Shown piece after piece: positions 19,771-28,561 of a stretch of 64,000 nucleotides of DNA (positions are counted from its first letter, which is position 1; every line of letters begins with the position of its first letter). The position numbers and the translations under genes are program-made. This DNA is from Edwardsiella hoshinae NBRC 105699 = ATCC 33379 (lineage in GTDB: Bacteria > Pseudomonadota > Gammaproteobacteria > Enterobacterales > Enterobacteriaceae). The notes below the pieces were generated by a model. The model was given only the letters and a program-made list of their open reading frames with translations. It did no database searches and was not told where the DNA came from. The stretch spans positions 62,001 through 126,000 of the forward strand of contig NZ_BAUC01000017.1 in the NCBI RefSeq assembly GCF_000474215.1. The letters are read 5' to 3'.

Positions 19771-20782
19771 AGCGGAAGTCAGTCTCAGCGTCTTACTACG
19801 CCGCCAACGTTCCCATGATCGGCGGCGTTTGCTGGGGCTGGTGGTGTTGTTGTTCGGCGCGCTATTGCTGGGATTGAGTGCCGGCGACGTCTGGTTATGG
19901 CCGACGCAATGGCTCTCGCCGCAAGGGCAACTCTTCGTCGGCCAGCTACGCCTGCCGCGCATCTTGGCGGTGATGGCGGTCGGTGCCTCTCTGGCCGTCA
20001 GTGGCGCGGTGATGCAGGCGCTGTTCGATAACCACCTGGCGGAGCCGGGCTTGCTTGGCGTCTCCAACGGTGCCGGCGTTGCCCTGGTGATCGCGGTGTT
20101 GCTGGGGCCGAGCCTGTTGCCGCTCTGGCAATTGAGCGCACTGGCCATCGTCGGCGCGTTGGCGGCGACCTTGTTATTACTGTTATTCGCCCGTCGTGGG
20201 CGTATCCATAACGCCCGTCTGTTGCTGATCGGTGTCGCGTTGGGTATCGCTTGTAGCGCGGTGATGACCTGGGCGGTCTATTTCAGCACTAGCCTGGATC
20301 TACGTCAGTTGCTCTATTGGCTGATGGGGGGCTTCAGTGGCGTCGATTGGCGTCAGGGCTGGCTGGTGGTGGCGTTATTACCAGTCTTGTCCTGGTTACT
20401 GCGTTGCGGGCCGACGCTGGATCGGTTGGCGCTGGGCGAGTTGCCGGCGCGCCAGCTTGGGCTAGGCATGGCCTATTGGCGGAGTCTGCTAGTATTGGCC
20501 ATCGGCTGGCTGGTCGGGGTGAGCGTGGCGTTGGCCGGGGTGATCGGTTTCGTCGGGTTGGTCGTGCCGCATATGTTACGCCTGTGGGGGATCACCGCAC
20601 ATCGCATGTTGCTACCGGCCTGTGCCTTGGCCGGGGCGGCGGTCCTGCTGCTGGCGGACGTGCTGGCGCGGGTGGCGTTATTCTCCGCCGAGCTGCCCAT
20701 CGGGGTGGTGACCGCCTCCATCGGGGCGCCGTTGTTTATCTGGATGCTGCTACGCCGCCCGGCGGGGAGGCAGGATGGCTGA
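19748..20782 (+). CDS. btuC: Vitamin B12 ABC transporter permease
   Basis: Membrane subunit of the BtuCD-F importer, which takes cobalamin from BtuF into the cytoplasm. FecCD family with about ten membrane helices; diagnostic stretches are [60 protein letters not shown] and the L-loop region [16 protein letters not shown] that contacts BtuD. The start is not certain: ATG codons at 19748, 19754 and 19757 all overlap the end of the preceding gene and none has a clear ribosome binding site, which fits coupling. From 19748 it is 344 residues (E. coli 326). It overlaps btuD by 8 bases; E. coli btuE, which lies between them there, is missing. Confidence 0.93.
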   Translation: MTMMPPAEAEVSLSVLLRRQRSHDRRRLLGLVVLLFGALLLGLSAGDVWLWPTQWLSPQGQLFVGQLRLPRILAVMAVGASLAVSGAVMQALFDNHLAEPGLLGVSNGAGVALVIAVLLGPSLLPLWQLSALAIVGALAATLLLLLFARRGRIHNARLLLIGVALGIACSAVMTWAVYFSTSLDLRQLLYWLMGGFSGVDWRQGWLVVALLPVLSWLLRCGPTLDRLALGELPARQLGLGMAYWRSLLVLAIGWLVGVSVALAGVIGFVGLVVPHMLRLWGITAHRMLLPACALAGAAVLLLADVLARVALFSAELPIGVVTASIGAPLFIWMLLRRPAGRQDG

Positions 20783-21539
20783 GCCGATGCTGCGTATCAC
20801 ACGCCTGGCGGTTGCCGGGCGTCTGGCGCCTGTCGACGCTGAACTGGCCGCCGGGCGGCTGGTGCATGTGATCGGCCCCAACGGCGCGGGCAAGAGTACG
20901 CTCTTGCTGCGTCTGGCCGGACTGCTGGAGGGCAGCGGTGAGGTGTGGCTGGATGGGCAGGCCCTGTTCGCGCTGTCGAGTGCCCAACAGGCGCGGCGGC
21001 GTGCCTGTCTGGTGCAGCAGCAATTGCCGAGCGGCTTGATGCCGGTCTTTGCCTACCTGGGGCTGTACGCCCCGCCGGCGGCCCCGGCGGCGGTGGATCA
21101 GGTCTTAGCCGCGCTGAGCGCGCGTTTGAGTCTGACGGACAAGTTGCGCCGGCCCTTAAGCCAGCTCTCTGGGGGCGAATGGCAGCGGGTCCGTCTGGCC
21201 GCGGTGCTACTCCAGATCTGGCCGACGCTCAATCCCCACGCTCGCCTGTTGCTGTTAGACGAACCGATGAGCGGGCTGGATATCCGCCAACAGGCGGCGT
21301 TAGATGGACTGCTCGCCGAGTTATGTGCCAGCGGGATCTCCGTGATCGCCAGCGCCCATGATCTTAACCATACCTTGTTTCATGCCGATGAGGTATGGAT
21401 GGTCGGGCAGGGGCGGGTGACGGCACAGGGGCCGACGGCGACGGTGATGCAGCTGGCGACCTTGAGCGCGTTGTTCGGTGTCCCCTTCAGCCGCGTCCGC
21501 GGCGGCGATCGCGACTGGCTCTACTATCAGCCGAGTTAA
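20775..21539 (+). CDS. btuD: Vitamin B12 ABC transporter ATP-binding protein
   Basis: Cytoplasmic ATPase of the cobalamin importer. 254 residues. Walker [10 protein letters not shown] at 34-42, Q-loop in CLVQQQLPS, signature LSGGEWQRV, Walker B LLLLDEP with catalytic Glu, D-loop SGLD and switch His in ASAHDLNHT. The ATG overlaps the end of btuC by 8 bases. nlpC follows 155 bases later, the same neighbour as in E. coli. Confidence 0.95.
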   Translation: MAEPMLRITRLAVAGRLAPVDAELAAGRLVHVIGPNGAGKSTLLLRLAGLLEGSGEVWLDGQALFALSSAQQARRRACLVQQQLPSGLMPVFAYLGLYAPPAAPAAVDQVLAALSARLSLTDKLRRPLSQLSGGEWQRVRLAAVLLQIWPTLNPHARLLLLDEPMSGLDIRQQAALDGLLAELCASGISVIASAHDLNHTLFHADEVWMVGQGRVTAQGPTATVMQLATLSALFGVPFSRVRGGDRDWLYYQPS

Positions 21540-21693
21540 AAATGCTTGACCGGTGCGTCGGTTTTGTCATGATTTAGCGGTGGCTGCCAGCGCGGTATCG
21601 CTTGATTCGGCAGCAGAAAATTCCTTATTCCTCCCACGCCTCGGCGTCTCGCCGAGTCAGGGATAATACAGGCATCACAGAGGTTCTCGGGAG

Positions 21694-22182
21694 ATGAGTC
21701 GACGGATATCGAAATATCGCTACGGGGTCGTGTGTGGCATCGCGCTCTTCCTGGCCGGTTGTAGCAGTCAACAGCGCCCCCCGCCGGCCAGCAGTCGTCT
21801 GGGCGATCCTATCGTGGTGGTCGCGCAGTTGAATGATCAACTGCAACAGTGGCATGGTGCGCCTTATCGTTACGGCGGCTTGGAGCGTAACGGTGTCGAC
21901 TGCTCCGGTTTTGTTTATCGGACTTTTCGCGATCGCTTCGCCATCCAACTGCCGCGCACCACCCAGGAGCAGACCTCGTTAGGAACACGCGTCGCGCGCG
22001 CCGATCTGCTGCCCGGTGATCTGGTGTTCTTCCGTACCGGACGTGGGGAGAATGGGTTGCATGTGGGGATCTACGACACCGACGACACTTTCATCCACGC
22101 CTCGACCTCACAGGGAGTGACACGGTCCTCGCTGGATAACGTCTATTGGCGTAACGTCTACTGGCAGGCACGCCGCCTGTAA
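21694..22182 (+). CDS. nlpC: NlpC/P60-type peptidase lipoprotein
   Basis: 162 residues; lipoprotein signal with lipobox LAGC (Cys23) followed by Ser, so probably outer membrane. The NlpC/P60 domain, which cuts D-glutamyl-diaminopimelate type bonds in peptidoglycan stems, has catalytic Cys70 in VDCSGFVYRTF, His123 in LHVGIY and a third polar residue His135 in FIHAS. The length and btuD-nlpC order match E. coli NlpC. A CGGGCGCG/CGCGCCCG stem-loop follows. Confidence 0.93.
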   Translation: MSRRISKYRYGVVCGIALFLAGCSSQQRPPPASSRLGDPIVVVAQLNDQLQQWHGAPYRYGGLERNGVDCSGFVYRTFRDRFAIQLPRTTQEQTSLGTRVARADLLPGDLVFFRTGRGENGLHVGIYDTDDTFIHASTSQGVTRSSLDNVYWRNVYWQARRL

Positions 22183-22188
22183 TCGCCA

Positions 22189-22212
22189 CGGGCGCGTCTG
22201 CTAGCGCGCCCG
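22189..22212 (+). terminator. Stem-loop after nlpC
   Basis: CGGGCGCG, loop TCTGCTAG, CGCGCCCG, 7 bases after the nlpC stop, with only a weak T-rich tail (ATATCTTGATTTA). Confidence 0.55.
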
Positions 22213-22301
22213 ATATCTTGATTTATCCTGAACTTATCCTGAGCGGGCGCGAGGTAAACTCGGCGACGGATGTACGTCGCCGGGAGAATGACGCGGGGCC
22301 A

Positions 22302-23243
22302 TTACACCTGCGGCGTCGCCAGGGGAAAGGCTTGACGCAATTGGGCGCGCGTCGGCGCGCCAGCGGGGCCGGGACGGCCGACGACATAGGCGGCGACGCG
22401 ATTACCGAGATCGACCGCCTGGGCTAGCGTGAAGCCAAGGGCCAGACCGGCCAGTACTCCGCCACAGTGGGCGTCGCCGGCGCCGATGGTATCGGCCACC
22501 GGCACCGTATAGGCGGGCAGATGGATCGGCGTCCCCTCGCGGCCACACAGCCAAGCGCCGCAAGCATCGAGACGGACGATGAGGCTGAGGGCGTGACGCC
22601 GGGCGAAATCGGCCGCCGCCGCGACCGGATCGCCGTCCCCGCACAACTGGGCGATCTCGTCACGATTCAGGGTCAACAGGCTACCGGCGGGAAGCCGGCA
22701 CCAGAGGTCGGCCGGTAATGCGGCCAGCCGTGGCCCCGGATCCAAGAGCAGGGTGCAATGGGCCGGTAAGCGGTACAGCCAGTCGAGCAACGCCGAGCCT
22801 CCCGCCTCCGCCAGCTCATAGCCGCTCAGATAAACCAAGGCGCCCACTGGCAACGGGAGTGTAGCCAGTTGTTCGCGGGACCAATGCCCCTCGCAGCCGA
22901 CGATACTGATGAACGTGCGTTCGCCGTCCGCCTCGACGCAGGCCAGGCACCAACCGTTGTCGCGCAGTGGATCGCGCAGCAACACCGGCAGCGCCAGTGC
23001 CGCCATCGCCTGCTCGGCCAGGGCGCCCCAGGGGCCGTTGCCGACCGGCATGCCATTGATCACCGGCAGATCGAGACGGCGCAGGGCGCGCGCCACGTTA
23101 AAGGCACAACCACCGATGGCACGTCCGCCTTCATCGGCCGCGATATCCTCACCGCGCCGCGGCAGGCGGGGCAGCGTTAGGATCAGATCACCGATGGCAC
23201 CGCCGATCACGACGACTGGGCGCGCTGTCGTTAAGGTACTCAT
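22302..23243 (-). CDS. PfkB-family carbohydrate or nucleoside kinase
   Basis: 313-residue ribokinase-fold kinase. The first PfkB signature is GGCAFNVARALRRL and the second is ADTIGAGDAHCGG with the catalytic Asp. The first four residues overlap the stop of the permease gene (ATGA), so both are one operon and almost surely one pathway. Next to an NCS1 permease for nucleobase-like substrates, a nucleoside or pseudouridine-type kinase is the likeliest guess, or a hydroxymethylpyrimidine-like substrate, but no glycosidase, hydrolase or regulator is linked, so the substrate is open. It differs clearly from the PfkB at 5765. Confidence 0.8.
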   Translation of the reverse strand: MSTLTTARPVVVIGGAIGDLILTLPRLPRRGEDIAADEGGRAIGGCAFNVARALRRLDLPVINGMPVGNGPWGALAEQAMAALALPVLLRDPLRDNGWCLACVEADGERTFISIVGCEGHWSREQLATLPLPVGALVYLSGYELAEAGGSALLDWLYRLPAHCTLLLDPGPRLAALPADLWCRLPAGSLLTLNRDEIAQLCGDGDPVAAAADFARRHALSLIVRLDACGAWLCGREGTPIHLPAYTVPVADTIGAGDAHCGGVLAGLALGFTLAQAVDLGNRVAAYVVGRPGPAGAPTRAQLRQAFPLATPQV

Positions 23244-24634
23244 GCACGCCTCCCAAGCATGATCAGCAGGGCATAGCTCACCAGGCTAAGCAGGAAGGCG
23301 ACGAAGAGTCCCAGGCTGGAGTCGGCGAAGACGCCGTACGCCAGAGGGCCGTCGATAAAGCCGGTGCGCGTCACCATCAGGCCGCCCAAGGCGCCGAACA
23401 GCCAGCACAGCAGCGGAGCGACACGGACACCGCCGTTCGGGCCACACAGATCGAACAACTGGCTGTCCCGGTAGCCCTGATGACGCCGCAGACAGACATA
23501 GTCGACCAGGAAGATGGCCTCCCAGGCGGCGAGAAACACGCCACAGCACAGCAGGAAGGCGATGAACGGCCCCATGAAATCACCGGCGACGAACAGGATA
23601 TACAGCGCGATGCCTAACACGATCACGGCATCGAGCGTTACCGCCCAAACCTGACGAATGCGAACCCCGATGGTCAACAGGTTGAGGCTGGCGGAGTAAA
23701 GGCTGAGTACGGCGATAGTGACGATGCCGGCGGTGGCGGCCAACAGATAGGGGATGGACATCCACGGCGGCAGCACCGAACCGATCAGGGCGATCGGATT
23801 TTCCGCCGCCGCCAAATCGGGCAGACGGGCAGAAAGCAGGATACCGGCCAACATTAATAGGCAGAGCGGCAGGGCGGCCCCGCCACTGACGGCGGCGAAG
23901 ATATGGCTATTCTTACTATTGGCCGACTGATAGCGGCTGTAGTCTGCCCCGGCGATGGCCCAACTGATGCCGGTTCCGGCGGCGATCACCGATACTGCCG
24001 GCAGGAAGGCCGTCAACCAGTCACCGGCGGGCATGGCCAACACTGCTTGCCAGGGGGTGGTAAACAGAATATAGCCGACGACGATTAGCGTCATGCTGCC
24101 GAAGATGCGGGTAAACCAACGCTGGATGGCGACCACCGCCGCCTGACCGAGGAGGCTCACGGCGATTGCCAATCCGGCGAACAGCACCAGACAAAGTAGG
24201 GTCAGGCCGTGGCCGCTTGCGAGGCCGCAGGCTTGTAGCAAGGCCGCCAGAGTCAGGGTACCGGTAATGATATTTACCGCCTCCCAGCCCATCAGGTTGA
24301 TCCAGCTAAACAAGGTGGGGGCAATGTTACCACGGATGCCAAAGATAGCGCGGGAGAGGGTCAGGGTGGAGGTGCGGCCGAGCTTGCCAGCGAAGCTGAA
24401 ATAACCGACCAGGCAAAAGCTCAATACACCGAGTAGCGCCGCCAGAATGGCTTGGATGAAAGACAGCCCAAAGCTGACAATGATGGCGCCGTAGACGACG
24501 CCGAGAATGCCGATGTTTGCCGCCGACCAGACCCAGAACAGTTCACTGGGGGTACTGCGACAGGCTGCCTCGGGAACCCGATCAATACCGATCTCCTCGA
24601 CTTGCCAGGCCGAGTTCGCGTTAGTGTCACTCAT
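23240..24634 (-). CDS. NCS1-family permease (cytosine/purine/nucleoside class)
   Basis: 464 residues, about twelve membrane helices. NCS1 (Transp_cyt_pur) carriers move cytosine, purines, allantoin, hydantoins or nucleosides with H+ or Na+. Helix 1 has FWVWSAANIGILGVVYGA, helix 3 LMGWEAVNIITG, and later WAIAGADYSRYQSANSK, typical of the family. The N-terminus (MSDTNANSAWQVEEIGIDRV) is soluble. I start it at 24634, where GGGAG lies upstream; an extension of 34 codons has no ribosome binding site. Overlaps the kinase gene by four bases. The substrate is not readable from the sequence. Confidence 0.85.
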   Translation of the reverse strand: MSDTNANSAWQVEEIGIDRVPEAACRSTPSELFWVWSAANIGILGVVYGAIIVSFGLSFIQAILAALLGVLSFCLVGYFSFAGKLGRTSTLTLSRAIFGIRGNIAPTLFSWINLMGWEAVNIITGTLTLAALLQACGLASGHGLTLLCLVLFAGLAIAVSLLGQAAVVAIQRWFTRIFGSMTLIVVGYILFTTPWQAVLAMPAGDWLTAFLPAVSVIAAGTGISWAIAGADYSRYQSANSKNSHIFAAVSGGAALPLCLLMLAGILLSARLPDLAAAENPIALIGSVLPPWMSIPYLLAATAGIVTIAVLSLYSASLNLLTIGVRIRQVWAVTLDAVIVLGIALYILFVAGDFMGPFIAFLLCCGVFLAAWEAIFLVDYVCLRRHQGYRDSQLFDLCGPNGGVRVAPLLCWLFGALGGLMVTRTGFIDGPLAYGVFADSSLGLFVAFLLSLVSYALLIMLGRRA

Positions 24635-24804
24635 TATTCGAATCACTCCCTGTTGTTGACGCGTGCTAGCACACCGTAACCTGTTAGCCGCCGCCTCCTG
24701 TGCGACGGTGCCGCGCAGTGGAGGGGAAAAATCCATGCGCGCACAGTCTACTGATTCCCGTCTGAGGATGCCAATATAAAACCATCGATGATGTCGAGGA
24801 GAGA

Positions 24805-24827
24805 CGCGCCGGTGAGGGACCGGCGCG
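24805..24827 (-). terminator. Stem-loop after hmuV
   Basis: CGCGCCGGT and ACCGGCGCG form a 9-bp stem with loop GAGGG, just after the hmuV stop on the minus strand. No T run, so it may be a 3' protective hairpin rather than an efficient terminator. Confidence 0.4.
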
Positions 24828-24838
24828 GGGAGGGTGCT

Positions 24839-25624
24839 TCAACGGCGCAGATGGATCTGGGGGTCGCCACTCTCGGGATGGCGTCCCGCAATGAGGTCGG
24901 CCTGGTACCAGCGGCTGAGTAACGCCGGCTGCAACACCTGTTCCGGCGTACCATCGGCGACCAACTCCCCTTGGTGCAGCAATAGAATGCGATCGGCATA
25001 CAGAGCGGCCAGGTTAAGATCGTGCAGGATGCAACAGACCGCAAGGGGTTCGCGCCGCGTCAGCGTGTGTAACAGGCGTAGCAACTGTTGTTGATGGTAG
25101 AGATCGAGGGCCGAGGTCGGCTCGTCGAGGAACAGCCAGCGCGGTTGGGGATCGGCTTGCCACAGTTGCGCCAATGCTCGCGCCAACTGTACCCGCTGCT
25201 GCTCGCCGCCGGACAGGGTACGGTAGTCACGCTCGGCCAGCGGCAGGCAGCCGCTCAGCTGCATTACGCTCTGTAGCGCCTGCTGTTGCTGGCCGGCGGG
25301 ACAGGGCGCGCGTCCCATGGCGATCACCTCGCGTACGCTAAAGGGAAAGGCCAGCGCGCTATGTTGGCGCATCACCGCGCGGCGGCGCGCCAGCTGCTGG
25401 GCGGGCCAGTTCGCCAGATCGCGTCCCAGGAGGGTACAACGTCCGGCGTCCGCGTGCAGGTAACCGGCCAACAACCGCATCAGGGTGGACTTACCGGCGC
25501 CGTTGGGGCCGATGATGGCCACCAGTTCGCCGCATGCCAGACTCAATGAGACGCGATCGATCAGGGTACGCCCGTTCGCGCGCAAACTAAGCTGTTCGGC
25601 ACGCAAGGTGAGATCATGCGTCAT
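24839..25624 (-). CDS. hmuV: Hemin ABC transporter ATP-binding protein
   Basis: ATPase of the hemin importer HmuTUV. 261 residues. Walker [10 protein letters not shown] at 39-47, Q-loop region [14 protein letters not shown], signature LSGGEQQRV, Walker [13 protein letters not shown], switch His in ILHDLNLA. The HmuV-typical spacing [14 protein letters not shown] is present. Its first codons overlap the end of hmuU by 11 bases. Last gene of the hemP-hmuRSTUV series. Confidence 0.95.
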   Translation of the reverse strand: MTHDLTLRAEQLSLRANGRTLIDRVSLSLACGELVAIIGPNGAGKSTLMRLLAGYLHADAGRCTLLGRDLANWPAQQLARRRAVMRQHSALAFPFSVREVIAMGRAPCPAGQQQQALQSVMQLSGCLPLAERDYRTLSGGEQQRVQLARALAQLWQADPQPRWLFLDEPTSALDLYHQQQLLRLLHTLTRREPLAVCCILHDLNLAALYADRILLLHQGELVADGTPEQVLQPALLSRWYQADLIAGRHPESGDPQIHLRR

Positions 25625-26615
25625 GGCTTACCTCCCGATAACGCAATATCAACCAGAGAAAATAGGGGCCGCCGAGCAGGCTGGTCAGCATGCCGACCGG
25701 CATCTCCGCCGGCGCGGCCAGGGTCCGCGCCAGGGTATCGGCCAGCAATAATAGGCAGGCTCCGCCAAGCGCCGAGCAAGGCAATAGCCAGCGGTGATCC
25801 GCGCCCAAACGCAGACGGAACAGATGAGGCACCACCAGACCGATGAAGCCGATGACGCCGCTGACGGCCACGGCGGCCCCCACCAGCAGCGCGCTGATCA
25901 GCAGTAGTCGACGTTTGGTTCGCGCCACATCGAGGCCGAGATAGTGCGCCTCCTCATCTCCCAATTGCAGCAGATTAAGGCGTTGAGCCAAGGTCAACGC
26001 ATAGAGCGTGGCGGGTAGGATTAGCAGGGCGCAGGCGGCCAGAGTATGCCACTCGCCGCGCGCCAGGCTGCCCATGCTCCACAGGGTGAATTGGCGCAGT
26101 TGCTGATCGTCGCTCAGGTAGCTCAAGACCCCGACCAGGGCAAAACAGAGTGCATTGATGGCGATCCCGGCGAGTAGCAGTCGTGACAGTGTCACGGATG
26201 CGCCGCGACTCAGCAGATAGATCAGCAAGGCGATGAGCAAGCTGCCGGCGAAGGCCGCCAGCATCTGGGCGTATAACGCCAACAACGGCGCCAGCGTCAA
26301 CGGCAGCACGATGGTCAAGGCCACGCTCAGCGCCGCGCCGCTACTGATCCCCAGTAACGCCGGATCGGCCAGCGGATTGCGAAATAGCCCTTGCATGATG
26401 GCGCCAGACACTGCCAGCGCCATACCGATCAGCAGCGCCAGTAGGATGCGCGGTAAGCGTATGTTCAGCCAGATTTGCCACTGTAGAACATCGCCGTCGC
26501 GCAGCAGCGCGACGGGCGACAGGCGCAGGGCCCCCAGGTGTGCGGAGAGCGCCAGGGTCAGCAACAGCAGGGCGAACAAGAGCGCCAGGGTGCGGCGCGG
26601 CGAGCGTCGGGTCAT
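25614..26615 (-). CDS. hmuU: Hemin ABC transporter permease
   Basis: FecCD-family permease, 333 residues, about ten membrane helices. [50 protein letters not shown] and [16 protein letters not shown] are the conserved parts. Overlaps hmuT by four bases (ATGA) and hmuV by 11, so the three are translationally coupled. It moves hemin delivered by HmuT across the inner membrane. Confidence 0.95.
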   Translation of the reverse strand: MTRRSPRRTLALLFALLLLTLALSAHLGALRLSPVALLRDGDVLQWQIWLNIRLPRILLALLIGMALAVSGAIMQGLFRNPLADPALLGISSGAALSVALTIVLPLTLAPLLALYAQMLAAFAGSLLIALLIYLLSRGASVTLSRLLLAGIAINALCFALVGVLSYLSDDQQLRQFTLWSMGSLARGEWHTLAACALLILPATLYALTLAQRLNLLQLGDEEAHYLGLDVARTKRRLLLISALLVGAAVAVSGVIGFIGLVVPHLFRLRLGADHRWLLPCSALGGACLLLLADTLARTLAAPAEMPVGMLTSLLGGPYFLWLILRYREVSHDA

Positions 26616-27445
26616 GGTTGCTGCGCCTGCGCAGCCGCCTGATGCAGGGCCGCTAGGGCATCCGGGGTGCCGAGGGTGAAACCGAGCAGCGCCATGTCAT
26701 CGACGACCAATACCCGTTGCTGGCGGGCGGCGGGCGTCTGCGCCAGGCCGGGCAAGCCCCAGACCCGCTCGCTGCCGCCGAGCGCCGCGGCACCATCCCG
26801 CGTCAACAGGATCAGATCCGGCTGTGCGGCGATCACTCCCTCCTGAGACAGCGGACGGTAACGGTTGAAACCTTGCATGGCATTCTGTGCTCCGGCGGCC
26901 CGGATGATGGCGTCGGCAGCGGTCTGTTGGCCGGCGGCCATCGGCGCCATACCGTTATGACTCAGAATGAACAACACCCGGCTGGCGAGCGGTGTGCGAG
27001 GTACCGCCGCCAAGCGGCGTTGATAGTCGGCGATCAGCGCCTGCCCCTCGGTCTGACGCCCGAGGGCATCGGCCAGTTGGCGGATCTTGACCTCCACGGC
27101 GGCCAGCGAGCTGGCGCCGTCGATCAGGGTAAGCGGCACGCCGACCTCACTGATCTGCTTGAGCGCCAGGGCCGGCTGAGCCTGTTCGCTGGCCAATACC
27201 CGTGTCGGTTTCAGCGCCAAGATCCCTTCGGCGTTCAATTGGCGCATATAGCCGATGTCGGGCAGGGCGTTGACGGCGGCGGGGTGGGTGCTGGTACTGT
27301 CACGCGCCACCACCTGATCGCCGGCACCGAGGGCGAAGACGATTTCGGTCACATCACCGCCGATGGTCACTAGACGCTCGGCGGCTTGACTGCCGGCGCT
27401 AAACAGCGCCAGCAGACACAGGGTATGGCGTAGGAAGCGTCTCAT
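26612..27445 (-). CDS. hmuT: Periplasmic hemin-binding protein
   Basis: 277 residues. Cleavable signal peptide ([21 protein letters not shown]) and a TroA/BtuF-type two-lobe fold: [20 protein letters not shown] at the start of the mature protein, and the heme-binding lobe with [27 protein letters not shown]. Accepts hemin from the outer-membrane receptor and hands it to HmuUV. Start overlaps the hmuS stop by four bases. Confidence 0.95.
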   Translation of the reverse strand: MRRFLRHTLCLLALFSAGSQAAERLVTIGGDVTEIVFALGAGDQVVARDSTSTHPAAVNALPDIGYMRQLNAEGILALKPTRVLASEQAQPALALKQISEVGVPLTLIDGASSLAAVEVKIRQLADALGRQTEGQALIADYQRRLAAVPRTPLASRVLFILSHNGMAPMAAGQQTAADAIIRAAGAQNAMQGFNRYRPLSQEGVIAAQPDLILLTRDGAAALGGSERVWGLPGLAQTPAARQQRVLVVDDMALLGFTLGTPDALAALHQAAAQAQQP

Positions 27446-28488
27446 GCCGGCACCTCCGTCAGCGGCGTCAGCGCCGCCAGTTGCTCACGCCAACACGTTT
27501 GTTCGGCGTTGCCTTCGCTACGCTGACCGAACAGTTGGGCTATCTGGCTACCGTCGGCGGCGAATAGCTCCAGGCTGCTGACGATGCCATCACGCGTCGG
27601 TTTACGCGTGACCCAACTGCTGGCGATGGCGGGTGCTTGCAGATGCAGGGTGAAGCGCGGGTTAAACACGTTCAGCCACTGCTGGTGGGTCGTCACCTGC
27701 GCGATCTGGCCGGTGAAGATTTGTACGCAACCCCGATTGCCGACGAAGATCATGATCTCGTTTTGCTCGCGCTGTGCCTGGGCCAGGATCTGCTGTAATG
27801 CGCCGTTGTCCACCGGGTAGGCCAGATCGTCGGCCACCGCAGCGAAAGCCTGCTGACGGGTGACGGCGTGGCGGCGGAGTAGCGGGAAGAATTGGTGCAC
27901 ATCCGTCATGGCACGCCATTCACGCTCCAGTGCGGCGGCATCGACGGTAGAGGTTACTGCCGCCGTGGTTGGCGCAGTGGGGGATGCGGCGGGAAAGGCC
28001 GGATTGTCCGTACTGGCGAAACGCGTGACCAGCGCCTGCCAGGCGTCGAGGTCGCTCTGTTCGCAGGCATAGATCTTGTGTACCGCGTCGCCCTGTTGAT
28101 CGAAGCACTGTAGGCTGAGGCGTTCACCACGCGCCGTCTGCTCGCACAGGGCGAAGACGCTATGCCAGTGTTGCAGGAACAGGCGTAGGTCTAGCTCACG
28201 CGGATTAAGGATCAGCCCGCCGTGTTCGCTCAGGCTTAGATTGGTGTAACGTCCCAGATGTTCATGCACGGCATATTCGTTGCGCGTGATGGCTTTAATT
28301 TCACCCAGCGCCGCACAGGCCTCGAGCAGGGTAGCGGCATCGACCTGGAGGCGGCGGGCATCGTGGCCGACGCGCGCTCGGGTCAGTTCGCCTTCGCTGA
28401 CGCCTAAGTGTTGCGCCAGATCGCGGGCATAGCGCTGTGGCTGCTGTTGGCGGGCTTGCAGATAGCGTGCATACAGGTCATGACTCAT
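27442..28488 (-). CDS. hmuS: Hemin-handling protein HmuS (HemS/ChuS family)
   Basis: 348 residues with the family's two similar halves (about 1-165 and 195-340). Cytoplasmic hemin carrier and degrader; E. coli ChuS releases iron from heme with oxygen. The heme-ligand region [13 protein letters not shown] matches the conserved His of HemS. The linker (about 170-195) is rich in Ala, Pro and Thr. AAGGAAGAG precedes the ATG. It lies between the receptor and the transporter genes. Aerobic activity is assumed from homologues. Confidence 0.93.
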   Translation of the reverse strand: MSHDLYARYLQARQQQPQRYARDLAQHLGVSEGELTRARVGHDARRLQVDAATLLEACAALGEIKAITRNEYAVHEHLGRYTNLSLSEHGGLILNPRELDLRLFLQHWHSVFALCEQTARGERLSLQCFDQQGDAVHKIYACEQSDLDAWQALVTRFASTDNPAFPAASPTAPTTAAVTSTVDAAALEREWRAMTDVHQFFPLLRRHAVTRQQAFAAVADDLAYPVDNGALQQILAQAQREQNEIMIFVGNRGCVQIFTGQIAQVTTHQQWLNVFNPRFTLHLQAPAIASSWVTRKPTRDGIVSSLELFAADGSQIAQLFGQRSEGNAEQTCWREQLAALTPLTEVPA

Positions 28489-28561
28489 CGGTTGACTCTT
28501 CCTTCATTGATTAGCGTGCAGGTGAACATGGGCCGTGTCGCCGGCCCTGATTATTATTTGT

